A DNA stretch of 64,000 nucleotides. Origin: CAZSBB01 sp964605235 (GTDB lineage: Bacteria > Planctomycetota > Phycisphaerae > Phycisphaerales > Phycisphaeraceae). The translations under genes were made by a program, and so were the position numbers. The stretch is from contig CAZSBB010000012.1 in the NCBI GenBank assembly GCA_964605235.1, positions 1 through 64,000 of the forward strand. Reading direction: 5' to 3'. This document shows positions 1 through 8,222 of this stretch, piece by piece (the first letter of the stretch is position 1; every line of letters starts with the position of its first letter). The notes beneath the pieces are model-generated. The model was not told where the DNA came from and did no database searches. It worked only from the letters and a program-made list of their open reading frames with translations.

Positions 1-60
1 GGGGTGGGTGGGGCGGTGGTGGGGGGGAGGGGGTGGGGGCGGGGGCGGGGGGGGGGCGGG
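1..60. other. G-rich low-complexity contig edge
   Basis: The first 60 bases are almost entirely G with scattered T, C and A. Such runs can form G-quadruplexes and commonly break assemblies. No gene is visible. A similar run, C-rich on this strand, flanks the N gap near 47.49 kb. From 61 to 491 there is also no supported gene; the stretch holds two palindromic repeats listed separately. Confidence 0.6.
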
Positions 61-100
61 GGTGTGATTGGTCGGGGCAAACGCATGTACGCGCATTTTG

Positions 101-183
101 ACGAGCCCCGCGCGTGAGCAAGGGGTTGCGGCGCAGCCGCATGACGCCATGAAAGCAACCCCTCCCTGACGGTCGGGGCTCGT
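101..183. repeat. Extragenic palindrome, family A (CGAGCCCCG...)
   Basis: The sequence begins ACGAGCCCCGCGCGTGAGC and ends CTGACGGTCGGGGCTCGT, so its ends are inverted (CGAGCCCCG/CGGGGCTCG) with a second internal pair around GGGGTTG and CAACCCC. Near-identical elements lie at 15477-15559 and 46208-46300. It would fold as a long hairpin in RNA from either strand. Confidence 0.85.
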
Positions 184-235
184 TCAGCAAAGGTGTTTGG
201 GATACAGGCGTTTGCCCTGCGTCATTGGGGGTTCA

Positions 236-268
236 CTTAGCCCCGGATCAGTGACCCGGGGCTAAATG
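236..268. repeat. Extragenic palindrome, family B (TAGCCCCGG...)
   Basis: TTAGCCCCGG, a short centre, then CCGGGGCTAA form a perfect short inverted repeat. At least eight relatives occur in the window (near 8.84, 18.39, 18.93, 32.44, 32.53, 33.82, 33.87 and 36.24 kb). Confidence 0.8.
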
Positions 269-491
269 GTCGGATGCGCCACCGGTTGGCCGGGGCATGA
301 AAAAGGGCTCGCGGCGCATCGCAAGCCCTGGGGGTTGTTTCGGTATTCATCACCCGCACCAGCGCCAGCCCGCCGTCAGCCAGCCTGCCGCCCGGTGGCG
401 ACCGTCAGACGGCACGGACAGAGGATAAGGGATCGTCGGATTGAGCGACGAGCGGGGGGGTTGTCAACGGATTGGTCGAGGGAATAACCGC

Positions 492-932
492 TTACGCCAG
501 GACGGCGGCAGCGGACTCGACATGCTCCATGCCGGGCTGTTCGCCGGGAGCGAACATGCCGCGGGGGATGACGCGGAGGTTCTGCCGACCCGACTGGAAG
601 GCGTCGATCATGTAGTCGCACGCCAGGCGCGGGTTGGCGGTGTTGCCGCAGGTGAAGATGTCGACAGCGGCGTAGCCCTTCTCCGGCCAGGTGTGGATGG
701 AGATATGGCTTTCCGCCAGCAGACAGAGGGCGGTGACGCCTTGGGGATGGAATTTGTAGGAGACGTGCTTCAGGAGAGTCGCCAGGCCGTGGCGTGAAGC
801 TTTACAGATGGATTTGACCACATGGTCGCGGTCGTTGAGCAGTTCGCCGGGGCAGTCATACATTTCCAGGATGCAGTGAGTGCCGCAGGTCTCGGTGACA
901 AAGGTTTCGTTCAACGAAGTACCCCCTTTCAT
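492..932 (-). CDS. speD: S-adenosylmethionine decarboxylase proenzyme
   Basis: The enzyme makes decarboxylated SAM, the aminopropyl donor for spermidine synthesis, in the cytoplasm. The 146-aa length fits the short prokaryotic class 1B (SpeH-type) enzymes. The signature LLAESHISIHTWPE is present: autocatalytic cleavage is expected between Glu74 and Ser75, Ser75 becoming the pyruvoyl group, with His80 and Cys95 (FTCGN) as the other catalytic residues. The ATG at 932 has no good ribosome-binding site. A run AAAGGGGG just inside the frame sits 7 nt before an in-frame TTG at 914-912, so translation may start there and shorten the protein by six residues. No spermidine synthase gene is adjacent. 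A PotC-type permease lies 31 kb away but is not linked. Confidence 0.95.
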   Translation of the reverse strand: MKGGTSLNETFVTETCGTHCILEMYDCPGELLNDRDHVVKSICKASRHGLATLLKHVSYKFHPQGVTALCLLAESHISIHTWPEKGYAAVDIFTCGNTANPRLACDYMIDAFQSGRQNLRVIPRGMFAPGEQPGMEHVESAAAVLA

Positions 933-1033
933 GCAAAAAGGTTTTCTGAAACGTCAGTATGGCGCTAATGAAAAAGCGCGTAACAAGAGACACCTCCCAA
1001 CTCGGCCTACGAGGCCGCTGGTTTAAGACGCGG

Positions 1034-1039
1034 ATTATA
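1034..1039 (-). promoter_or_regulatory. Candidate -10 box for speD
   Basis: On the minus strand a perfect TATAAT lies about 100 nt upstream of speD. A TTTCAA 15 nt further upstream is a weak -35. No other feature is seen in the 225-bp gap between speD and the next gene. Confidence 0.3.
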
Positions 1040-1157
1040 TCATCGGCTAAACCCTTGAAAAGGATTGACGAACGAAATTCGTCCACAATCCACAGTTTGT
1101 CGCTCGACACCCCGGCCGCGCCCCTCGTTATCGGAATGACCCCGCCTGTTCCGCGCC

Positions 1158-1613
1158 TTAACGTGTCGGCTGCGCCGGCTTCACCTGCGCACCCGCTTGC
1201 GCTGCCGCCTTCCACTTCCGGTAGTCCGCCAGATCGCGCGCCACCAGCCGCAGGCACAACGCCAGCACCGCCGCGTCATCGGTCAACCCGAACATCGGCA
1301 GGAAGTCCGGGATGATGTCCATCGGCGACACGAGATACAGCACCGCCCCCGCCGCCGCCGCGATGCTGCGATAGGGAATCTGTCGATATTTCCCCGCCCG
1401 GTAGTCGCCCAGCAGCCCCACCAGCAGCCGCAGCTCCGACCAGATGGCGCGCAGCGGCGCGGGAATGGCGCGCTCCAGCGCCCCGAGCTTCCGCTGGCCC
1501 GACTCGGCAGCCGCCGCCACGTCATCCTCCGTCAGGTAGTCGAGGCTTTCCTCATACACCTGCTGCGCCTGCTGCTGACGGCGGGTCTGTTCCTGGGCGT
1601 CCATCTCGGGCAT
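1158..1613 (-). CDS. DUF1232 (YkvA-type) membrane protein
   Basis: A 151-aa protein of unknown biochemical role. The C-terminal half carries the DUF1232 hallmark: a hydrophobic segment ending in SPMDIIPDFLPMFGLTDD, then a second hydrophobic helix (AAVLALCLRLV). The N-terminal half is charged and Gln-rich, likely cytoplasmic. The ATG at 1613 is chosen because AAGGAAGG lies 8 nt upstream. The frame is open further upstream but without a ribosome-binding site. It is transcribed towards speD. Family assignment is from the motif; function is unknown. Confidence 0.85.
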   Translation of the reverse strand: MPEMDAQEQTRRQQQAQQVYEESLDYLTEDDVAAAAESGQRKLGALERAIPAPLRAIWSELRLLVGLLGDYRAGKYRQIPYRSIAAAAGAVLYLVSPMDIIPDFLPMFGLTDDAAVLALCLRLVARDLADYRKWKAAAQAGAQVKPAQPTR

Positions 1614-1727
1614 GGCATCGGCCTTCCTTGATCGGGCGGGCGGGCGAGTCCTGCATGATGTTAGGCAACCGGCGGCCTGAGGGGCAGCGAAATGTCCGAT
1701 CCGGGGCGGGGCGGCAGATAAAAAGGC

Positions 1728-1758
1728 TTGACGACATCCCACCTCGGGCGGGTATGAT
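1728..1758 (+). promoter_or_regulatory. Candidate sigma-70 promoter for the TPR/barrel gene
   Basis: TTGACG at 1728-1733 and TATGAT at 1753-1758 are separated by 19 nt, slightly longer than optimal. The predicted transcript starts about 100 nt before the ATG at 1865. It also lies upstream of the divergent DUF1232 gene. Confidence 0.4.
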
Positions 1759-1864
1759 CCGCCCACCGGCGGTTTCAGGGCGGGAGAGCAGTTTCGTCCG
1801 TGGGATCGGCCGCGCCGACGCGTGGGCGTCGGTTGCGCTCTTACCAGTAGGGAACCCGCCCCCG

Positions 1865-3376
1865 ATGCTGTTGTCCCGCCGTAGCGCTTTAGCGCCCGCC
1901 ATCGTTGTCTTCACATCCTGCCTGTTGCTCGTCGGCGCGCCCCAGATGGTTCGGGCAGACGCCATTGACGACGGCATTCAGGCTTTGGCGCAGCACCAGC
2001 CCGAAGCAGCGCTGCAATCCTTCCTCAAGGTGCTCATCGGCAACCCGACCAATGCCGAGGCCTGCTTTTTCGCCGGCGTCGCCTACAACCGCCTGGGCAA
2101 ACCCAGCGAAGCCCTGGCGCTGCTGCAACTGGCGCAGGAGCTGCGCTACCCCGATCCGGAGCTGGATTACGAACTGGGCTGGGCGCTGCTGCGTTTAGGC
2201 CGGTTCGCCCAGGCACAGGACTATCTGGAAAGCTACGAGCGCGTGCGCCCGGGCCGCGGCCAGACCCAGGAGTTCCTCGGCCGGGCGCTGCTGGCGCAAG
2301 GTCAGCGTGATGCGGCGCGCCAAGCCTTCGCGGCTGCGCTGGAGCGCGATCCCAAGCTCAAACCCACCGTCAGCATGGCGCTCTCGCAACTGGAAATGCA
2401 GGAAGGCCACGGCACCGCCGCCGCCGGCCAGTTCACTTCCATGCGCGACAGCCTCCCGCCCGACGCCCTCTCCCGGCTGGTCGATAAGCTCCCGCTGGCG
2501 CTGGGCAACCAGCGCCCCTGGCGCCTCGAACTCTCCCTCAGCGGCGGCTACAACACCAATGTCATCGGCATCGGCGAAGGCGTGCCCCTGCCCACCGATG
2601 TTTCCAACGAAGCCTCCGGCCTGGCGACCTTCTCCGCCAGCTTCGCCTACGACCTCATCCGCGATCAAACCAACACCCTCACCGCCGGCTACTTCTTCCG
2701 CAGCGATCTCTACAACCACGAACTGTCCGGCTCCAACCTCCTGCAAAACTACTGGTACCTCGCCTGGCAGCATCGCCTGACCGATGCCGACCGCTTCACC
2801 TTCTTCATCGGTGACGACTTCACCGCCATCGGGGGCGATCCCTTCCGCAATGCCGTCACCCTCGGCCCCAGCCTACGCCATCAGTTCGGCGAAACCTTCG
2901 CCCTCGAAGCCGGCTACCGCGCCACCATCAGCGATTACTTCTTCAACACCGCCGCCGTTACCGACCGCGACGGCGTCAACCACAGCCTCAACCTCACCGC
3001 CCACCTGCGCGATCCCAACACCGGCATCACCGGGTACTTCGGCTACGGCTTCCAGACCGACGCCACCGATGGCAGCGACTACGACCAGGACAGCCACTGC
3101 CTCAGCGCCGGCGTCACCATTCCCCTGCCCTGGGAAGTCACCGCCGACCTCTCCTACACCCACGTCTTTGCCGACTATCGCCATCGCACCAGCTTCACCG
3201 GCTTCACCGTCGCCCGCGATGACGACGCCGACTACGTCAGCGCCAAACTCACCAAACGCATCAATGAGCACGTCCGCGTGCATCTGCGCTACGGCTACTC
3301 CAGCAACGACTCCAACCTGGCGTTCTTCAACTACGACCAGCACGTCGTCACCGGCGGCGTGACCATCAGCTTCTGA
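1865..3376 (+). CDS. TPR plus outer-membrane beta-barrel protein (barrel 1)
   Basis: A 503-aa exported protein. Residues 1-31 form a signal peptide with probable cleavage after VRA. Residues 35-215 hold about five TPR units. Residues 216-503 alternate hydrophobic and polar residues, are rich in Tyr/Phe and Gly, and end in VTISF, the C-terminal aromatic expected for recognition by the BAM machinery. The barrel half is paralogous to the 43143-44120 product: both have PWR...GYN.N, ..DLY.H.., IGGD.F.NA and a matching C-terminus. The ATG at 1865 is chosen because it begins the signal peptide and lies downstream of a promoter-like sequence. The 1138-aa secreted protein starts 58 bp downstream, so the two are probably one operon and the barrel may export or anchor that protein. 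TPR-barrel fusions recall Slam/DUF560-type proteins, but no specific family could be assigned. Confidence 0.8.
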   Translation: MLLSRRSALAPAIVVFTSCLLLVGAPQMVRADAIDDGIQALAQHQPEAALQSFLKVLIGNPTNAEACFFAGVAYNRLGKPSEALALLQLAQELRYPDPELDYELGWALLRLGRFAQAQDYLESYERVRPGRGQTQEFLGRALLAQGQRDAARQAFAAALERDPKLKPTVSMALSQLEMQEGHGTAAAGQFTSMRDSLPPDALSRLVDKLPLALGNQRPWRLELSLSGGYNTNVIGIGEGVPLPTDVSNEASGLATFSASFAYDLIRDQTNTLTAGYFFRSDLYNHELSGSNLLQNYWYLAWQHRLTDADRFTFFIGDDFTAIGGDPFRNAVTLGPSLRHQFGETFALEAGYRATISDYFFNTAAVTDRDGVNHSLNLTAHLRDPNTGITGYFGYGFQTDATDGSDYDQDSHCLSAGVTIPLPWEVTADLSYTHVFADYRHRTSFTGFTVARDDDADYVSAKLTKRINEHVRVHLRYGYSSNDSNLAFFNYDQHVVTGGVTISF

Positions 3377-3434
3377 TTCCTTCGTACAAGCCTCGCGCTG
3401 GCCTCACGCCCGCGCGCCATCTGGGAGTTTCGCC

Positions 3435-6400
3435 ATGCTCCAACGCATGTTCCGTCTGGGATGGATGCTCAGCCTGCTGCTCGCCCTCACCCCCGCGCTG
3501 ACCCACGCCCAGTTCCTGCCCGATCAGCAGGCCACCGTCGTCGATGGGCCGGGCGCCGGCACGCTCCTGCGCGTGCGTCCCTTTGATCTGGGCGGCGGCG
3601 TCATCAACTTCCTGGTCGAATCGCTCGACGGGCAGACCGTGGGCATCATCGTGGAAGGCGAACCCGGCTGCCCGCCGGCAAACTTCAACTTCGGCGGCGC
3701 GGCGTTCAACACCGACGCCCACTACCACGGCACGCTCAACGGCGCTGCCGACCCCGCCGGCGCCAACTGCGGCTGGGGGCGCGTGCTCTTCGACGATTTC
3801 ACCGCGTTCTTCGCCGGCGGCGGCGGCGGTGGTGGCGGAGGTGGGGGTGGCGGTGGTGGTGGCGGCGGGGTGTTCAATCCCGCGGGCAATCTCAACGAGC
3901 AACTGCTGCTGACCAACGTGTTCACCCCGCCGACCGATCTGCCCGACGGCTCACGCCCGGAAGTGCCCGGCACGCCCCTGCTGCGCGTGATGTACGGCGA
4001 AAACGGCGTCATCTACGTCTTCTGCGATCCCGCCATCTCCGACCTCAAGCCCCTGCCCGAGTCCGTGCGCCAGGCGCAGTCGGCGTACGACAATCTCTTC
4101 CTCACCGAAGACCCGGAAGACCCGGTGCAGGACAACGGGCCGAAGGTCAGCCGCGCCGATCCGAGCACCTCGGACAACGGCGGGCTGGCGGTGCTGGCGG
4201 CGCTGTTCAACCCGGACGTGACGCCGGAGAACTTCAACGCCTCCGTCCAGCAGTATGCCGGGCAGTTGGATGACGCCGACACCAAAGCCGACATCGCCGC
4301 CCAGACCCGCGCCCAGATTCAGCAGCAGATCGCCGACGCCCGCGCCAATGCCGCCGCCGCCCAGCAGCAACAGCAGCAGGCGTGGGCGCAGGCGGATCAG
4401 GAAGAAGCTCAGCGCGAGCGCAACCACAGCATCAACTCGTTCTACCGCCGGGAAGGCCGGTACATCGAAGGTTCCACCTTCCACGGCATCACCCTCACGC
4501 CCGGCGAGCTGATGGCGCTGGCGGCGCTCAAGACCGTGCGCATCGGCGAACTGCTGCAATCGCTGACGCTGCTGAATCTCATCAAGGTGGGCGACGGCAA
4601 ACCCGCGGCCGGGAGCTTCCTCAATGGCGATGCCGCCAGCGCCACCCATGCCGCGCTGGAACTGGGCCATGGCGATCCCAGTGGCGCGTTCACCGGCTTC
4701 CTGCAAATCCCCGGCTCCGATGCCGCCAGCGCCAATGCCGTGCGCCAGCAACTGCTGCCCGGACTCAACGCCAACGCGGGTGTGATCGCCCAGGTGCATC
4801 AGGCGTACGTCGAAGCTCAGCGGGTTCACAGCAGCGCCCTGATGCGCGAGGAAGATGCCGTGCTGGGCGCCGGCTTTGGCTCCGGTCATGTTGATCCCGC
4901 CATCAGCAAAGCCACCAACGACGCTTATCAGGCGCTGCTCGCGGCGCGGCAACGTTATCTCGAAACGCTCTCCGGCCAGGCGCTGCTGACTGTGCCTGTC
5001 ACCGTCAACGGCGAAACCATCCCCTTCTGGCAAGCGCTCCAGCAATTCGGCGACAACCCCGCGCTGCTCAACAGCGCCTTCGATCAGGCGGTGGCGGGAC
5101 TCGAAACCCATCTGCAAGGCGAAGTGCAGCGCATCGCCGGCATGAACGGCGCGGAGGATCTGGTCAGCGAGTTCGGCTCCTCCGTCTACGCCCCGCTGCG
5201 CGAAGGTCTGCGCACCAATGCCGCGCTGGGGCAGGCGATGCCGCAGGTCGTCACCGGCTTCCCCGGCATCGCCAGCGCCTATGCCCAGCATGCCTCACAG
5301 AACGAGGCGTTCGACAAGCGCGTCGACGCCCTGCTGGGCGCCGGCCAGGTGCTGGCGGTGGGCGTGGCGCTGCTGGTGCCGGTTGCCGCGCCGGTGGCGG
5401 CAGCGATCGGCACCGGGCTGGGCGTCGGTGAAGTCGGCGTGCAGGGCATGCGCACCTATGACGCCTGGAGCGCCAGCGTCGCGGCGCAGGCGGCGAGCGC
5501 GGCCGGGGGTTCCACCAATGCCGCGGCGGTGCAGCAATTTTCCGATGAACTCAATGGCCAGGTGTTCAGCCTGGTGCTGACCGTGCCCTTTGCCGTGCTG
5601 GATGTGGTGGAATTCGGCAGCGTGGTCAAGGGCCTGCGCTCCGTCGCGCCTGATGCCGTACGCGCCGGCGCCAATGTCGCCGAGGAAGCTGGCGACGCCG
5701 CCGAAGCCGCCGCCCGTTCAGGAACCACCGGCCCATCCGTCGCCGACAACGCCACGCCGCCCACCCCGCCCACCGTGCGGCCCGGCCAGCAGGGCACGCC
5801 CCCGACCGTGCGGCCCGACGGCGCCGGCGCCAAAAGTTCCGCAGTGCTCAATACCGTCCCCATCCCCGCGCCCAATCAGCTCTGGACCGCGCCCGATGGC
5901 ACCGTCTTTGAGCTGGGCAAGAAGCTGGGCGAAGGCGAATACTCGGTCGTCTATCGCTTAGGCGGCGAGCACGAAGGCAAGGTCATCAAGTTCGGCAAAA
6001 CCTCCGACACCACGGTCGAACGCGCGGCCGAGAAGATCGCCGAAGCCAAGGAAATCAGCGATCTGCTCGAAGCCAACGGCATTCCGCAGACCAAGGTCTT
6101 CGACGTGCATGTCGATCCCGAGGGCCTGTCCTATGCCATCACCGACCTGATCCCCGATAACGCCGGCTTCATCGATCACATCAAGCTCGGTCAGGGTCGG
6201 GACAAGCTCATCGAAGCTGGCTTGTGGACCGCCGAGCATGAGGCGGCGGTGCTCGAGCTGTACAACGACCTGGCGGATCGCGGGCTGGTCTGGTTCGATG
6301 GTCACCTCAACAACATGGCGTTCGTGCCCGGCCCCGATGGCAAGCTCAAAGCCATCGTCATCGACCATGACATGATCGGCAAGTTCGACGACCTCTCCGA

Positions 6401-6851
6401 AAGTCTGGAAGATCGCCTGGGCGGCCTGGTCGCCGACCCCGGCAAAGCGGGCATCGATTCGCTGGTGGGCGTCGGCACGCGCGAGCGTCTGCCCGACACC
6501 GCCCACCAGCTCATGGCGCAGATGCTCGAACACAAAGGCCTGATCAAATTTGAAGGCGGCAAGTTCGTGCCGCTGCGCCTCGATCCCGAAGCCCTGAAAA
6601 ACTACCCCGGCTTCATCCCCTACATCAAGTCCGAGCGCATCGCCGGCGGCACCAACTTCCCCACGCTGCCCAAGCCGACCACCGGCAGCGGCGCCGTCGC
6701 TTCCGCCGCCACCGGGACCTCCACCCCGCAACGCGACTACGGCAAATCCGCCCTCAGCGCGCTGAGCGAGTTCAACGGCATGATCAGTGATCTGGACAAC
6801 CAGTCCGCCCCCACCCCGGAACGCCTGCCCGCGAGCGCCGGCGTGCGCTAA
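3435..6851 (+). CDS. Large secreted protein with C-terminal kinase-like domain
   Basis: 1138 aa. A signal peptide (1-25, THA|QF) is followed by a beta-rich Cys-containing domain, an 18-residue polyglycine tract (128-145), a long helical region with a poly-Gln stretch (about 309-316), a hydrophobic Ala/Val/Gly segment (about 639-665), a Pro-rich linker with repeated PPTVRP (about 775-795) and a kinase-like fold (about 825-1060). The kinase elements are all visible: glycine loop LGEGEYS (G832, G834), Lys852 in VIKFGK, catalytic loop FDGHLNN (Asp955, Asn960) and IDHD (Asp977, the DFG-Asp equivalent). Signal, variable helical stalk, hydrophobic segment and C-terminal enzyme resemble polymorphic-toxin layout, but that is inference. 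No cognate immunity gene is recognised; the next gene is a histidine kinase on the other strand. It may act outside the cell or in a recipient. Confidence 0.8.
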   Translation: MLQRMFRLGWMLSLLLALTPALTHAQFLPDQQATVVDGPGAGTLLRVRPFDLGGGVINFLVESLDGQTVGIIVEGEPGCPPANFNFGGAAFNTDAHYHGTLNGAADPAGANCGWGRVLFDDFTAFFAGGGGGGGGGGGGGGGGGGVFNPAGNLNEQLLLTNVFTPPTDLPDGSRPEVPGTPLLRVMYGENGVIYVFCDPAISDLKPLPESVRQAQSAYDNLFLTEDPEDPVQDNGPKVSRADPSTSDNGGLAVLAALFNPDVTPENFNASVQQYAGQLDDADTKADIAAQTRAQIQQQIADARANAAAAQQQQQQAWAQADQEEAQRERNHSINSFYRREGRYIEGSTFHGITLTPGELMALAALKTVRIGELLQSLTLLNLIKVGDGKPAAGSFLNGDAASATHAALELGHGDPSGAFTGFLQIPGSDAASANAVRQQLLPGLNANAGVIAQVHQAYVEAQRVHSSALMREEDAVLGAGFGSGHVDPAISKATNDAYQALLAARQRYLETLSGQALLTVPVTVNGETIPFWQALQQFGDNPALLNSAFDQAVAGLETHLQGEVQRIAGMNGAEDLVSEFGSSVYAPLREGLRTNAALGQAMPQVVTGFPGIASAYAQHASQNEAFDKRVDALLGAGQVLAVGVALLVPVAAPVAAAIGTGLGVGEVGVQGMRTYDAWSASVAAQAASAAGGSTNAAAVQQFSDELNGQVFSLVLTVPFAVLDVVEFGSVVKGLRSVAPDAVRAGANVAEEAGDAAEAAARSGTTGPSVADNATPPTPPTVRPGQQGTPPTVRPDGAGAKSSAVLNTVPIPAPNQLWTAPDGTVFELGKKLGEGEYSVVYRLGGEHEGKVIKFGKTSDTTVERAAEKIAEAKEISDLLEANGIPQTKVFDVHVDPEGLSYAITDLIPDNAGFIDHIKLGQGRDKLIEAGLWTAEHEAAVLELYNDLADRGLVWFDGHLNNMAFVPGPDGKLKAIVIDHDMIGKFDDLSESLEDRLGGLVADPGKAGIDSLVGVGTRERLPDTAHQLMAQMLEHKGLIKFEGGKFVPLRLDPEALKNYPGFIPYIKSERIAGGTNFPTLPKPTTGSGAVASAATGTSTPQRDYGKSALSALSEFNGMISDLDNQSAPTPERLPASAGVR

Positions 6852-6904
6852 ACAGTGGAGCAGGCAGGAAACGTCACGCCCGTTCGCTTGCTTCGCAACT
6901 ATCT

Positions 6905-7030
6905 CAAAAACAGCAATAACCACAGAGCCACAGAGAACACCGAGCAATACTCACCCAGAATTGCGGGAAAACCCAGATTTAGACAACTTCTTTACTCCCT
7001 CTGTGTCCTCTGTGTCTCGGTGGTGGGTTT
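6905..7030. repeat. Long imperfect palindrome, family C (CCACAGAG...)
   Basis: Left part CCACAGAGCCACAGAGAACA and right part CTCTGTGTCCTCTGTGTCTC are inverted around a roughly 50-bp AT-richer centre. A second copy is at 28437-28560; half-copies lie near 21.85-21.94 and 38.88 kb. The element fills the gap between the convergent secreted-protein and histidine-kinase genes and could terminate both transcripts. Confidence 0.8.
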
Positions 7031-7062
7031 TGAGATGATTTCTGTAACCATGTTGGGGTGCG

Positions 7063-8043
7063 TCAGCCGGCGGCCGCGAGCTTGTTTTCCCGGGGAATCC
7101 GCAGCCGGAACAGCGCCCCGCCCAGCGGCGAACGCGCCACGTCGATCACCGCGCCGCATGAGCCGGCGAAGGCTTTGACCGACAACAAACCCAACCCCGC
7201 GCCGTCGGGTTTGGTGGAATAGCCGGGGTCGAAGATGTCGCGCACCAGTTCCGGCGCGACCCCCGGGCCGGTGTCATGCACTTCCACCAGCACCGCCTCG
7301 GGGGTTTCCTCCAGCCGCAGCTCCACCCGGCCGCCGGGGCCCGCCGCCTGGGCGGCATTGATCAGCAGATTCAGCAACGCATCCTCCAGCCAGGCGCGGT
7401 TGAGCGCCAGGTTGGTGGTGACATAGCCGACGCGCTTGAGCGTGCAGCGCCGGATGTCCGGATGCCGCTGCGCCATGGTGAGCAACGGCCCGAGCACCAG
7501 TTGCAGGTCCACGTTGGGATCAATCTTGAGCCCGGCTTTGGCGCCTGGTTCGGTGACTCGCCGCGCCAGCAGGCTCAGGCGCTGCAGGTTGCCGTCGACT
7601 TCGGCGCGCAGCTCCGCGAGCCGGGGGTCCTGATCTTCGCGCAGCTTCAGTTCGTTGGTCAGCACCCACAGCGTCTGCAGCAGGTTGTTCAGGTCATGCG
7701 CCACCGCCGCAACCGACAAGTTCGCCACCGCCCGGCGTTCGCTGTGCAGCAGGGCGCGTTCCTGGGCGATGATGGTGTTCTCGTGGCGTTGAATGGTGCG
7801 CCAGCGGACGTAGGAGATCAGATAGAACAACAGGCCGGTCACCAGAATGAAGGTGACGCCTTTCACCCGTTCGATGAACTCCAGTTGTTCGGCGCTGCCG
7901 GCGATCTGGGCGGCGATGCGCCCGGAAAACACGATGTAAATGGTGCACAGCACGATGTACAGCAAGGCCGACACCACGGCTTTGCGCCAGGGACTGCCCA
8001 CCGCCGGTTGCGGTTGCGGCTGGAACCGAAAAGTCTCCGCCAT
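7063..8043 (-). CDS. Membrane sensor histidine kinase
   Basis: 326 aa. Two transmembrane helices (about 21-40 and 62-80) with a short periplasmic loop are followed by a dimerisation/phosphoacceptor helix with AHDLNN (His116) and an HATPase domain: N box LLINAA (Asn229), G1 DTGPG (257-261), F box IFDPGYSTK and G2 GAGLG (281-285). It should autophosphorylate His116 and pass phosphate to an unlinked response regulator, since none is adjacent. The periplasmic part is too small for a classical ligand domain, so it may sense membrane state or a partner. The ATG is at 8043; the next gene diverges at 8223. Confidence 0.92.
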   Translation of the reverse strand: MAETFRFQPQPQPAVGSPWRKAVVSALLYIVLCTIYIVFSGRIAAQIAGSAEQLEFIERVKGVTFILVTGLLFYLISYVRWRTIQRHENTIIAQERALLHSERRAVANLSVAAVAHDLNNLLQTLWVLTNELKLREDQDPRLAELRAEVDGNLQRLSLLARRVTEPGAKAGLKIDPNVDLQLVLGPLLTMAQRHPDIRRCTLKRVGYVTTNLALNRAWLEDALLNLLINAAQAAGPGGRVELRLEETPEAVLVEVHDTGPGVAPELVRDIFDPGYSTKPDGAGLGLLSVKAFAGSCGAVIDVARSPLGGALFRLRIPRENKLAAAG

Positions 8044-8222
8044 CGCGTCGCTCCTGGCCGCAGCACGGGGCCGCGTATGTCAATCAACTGCACTCACGGA
8101 GAAATGAACCTGATGTGCCTATCCTGTCCGAAGCCCGCTCCCAGTTCAACCCATAACCGGCTGACGGAGCAGAAAATTTACCCTTTAACCCTCACCCGTT
8201 CGGTGCTTATCCCCCGGGCGAT

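Noticed and set aside
1..60. Regulatory G-quadruplex
   Set aside because: It is at the very edge of the window in low-complexity sequence and may be an assembly-end artefact; no downstream gene within 430 bp on that strand.
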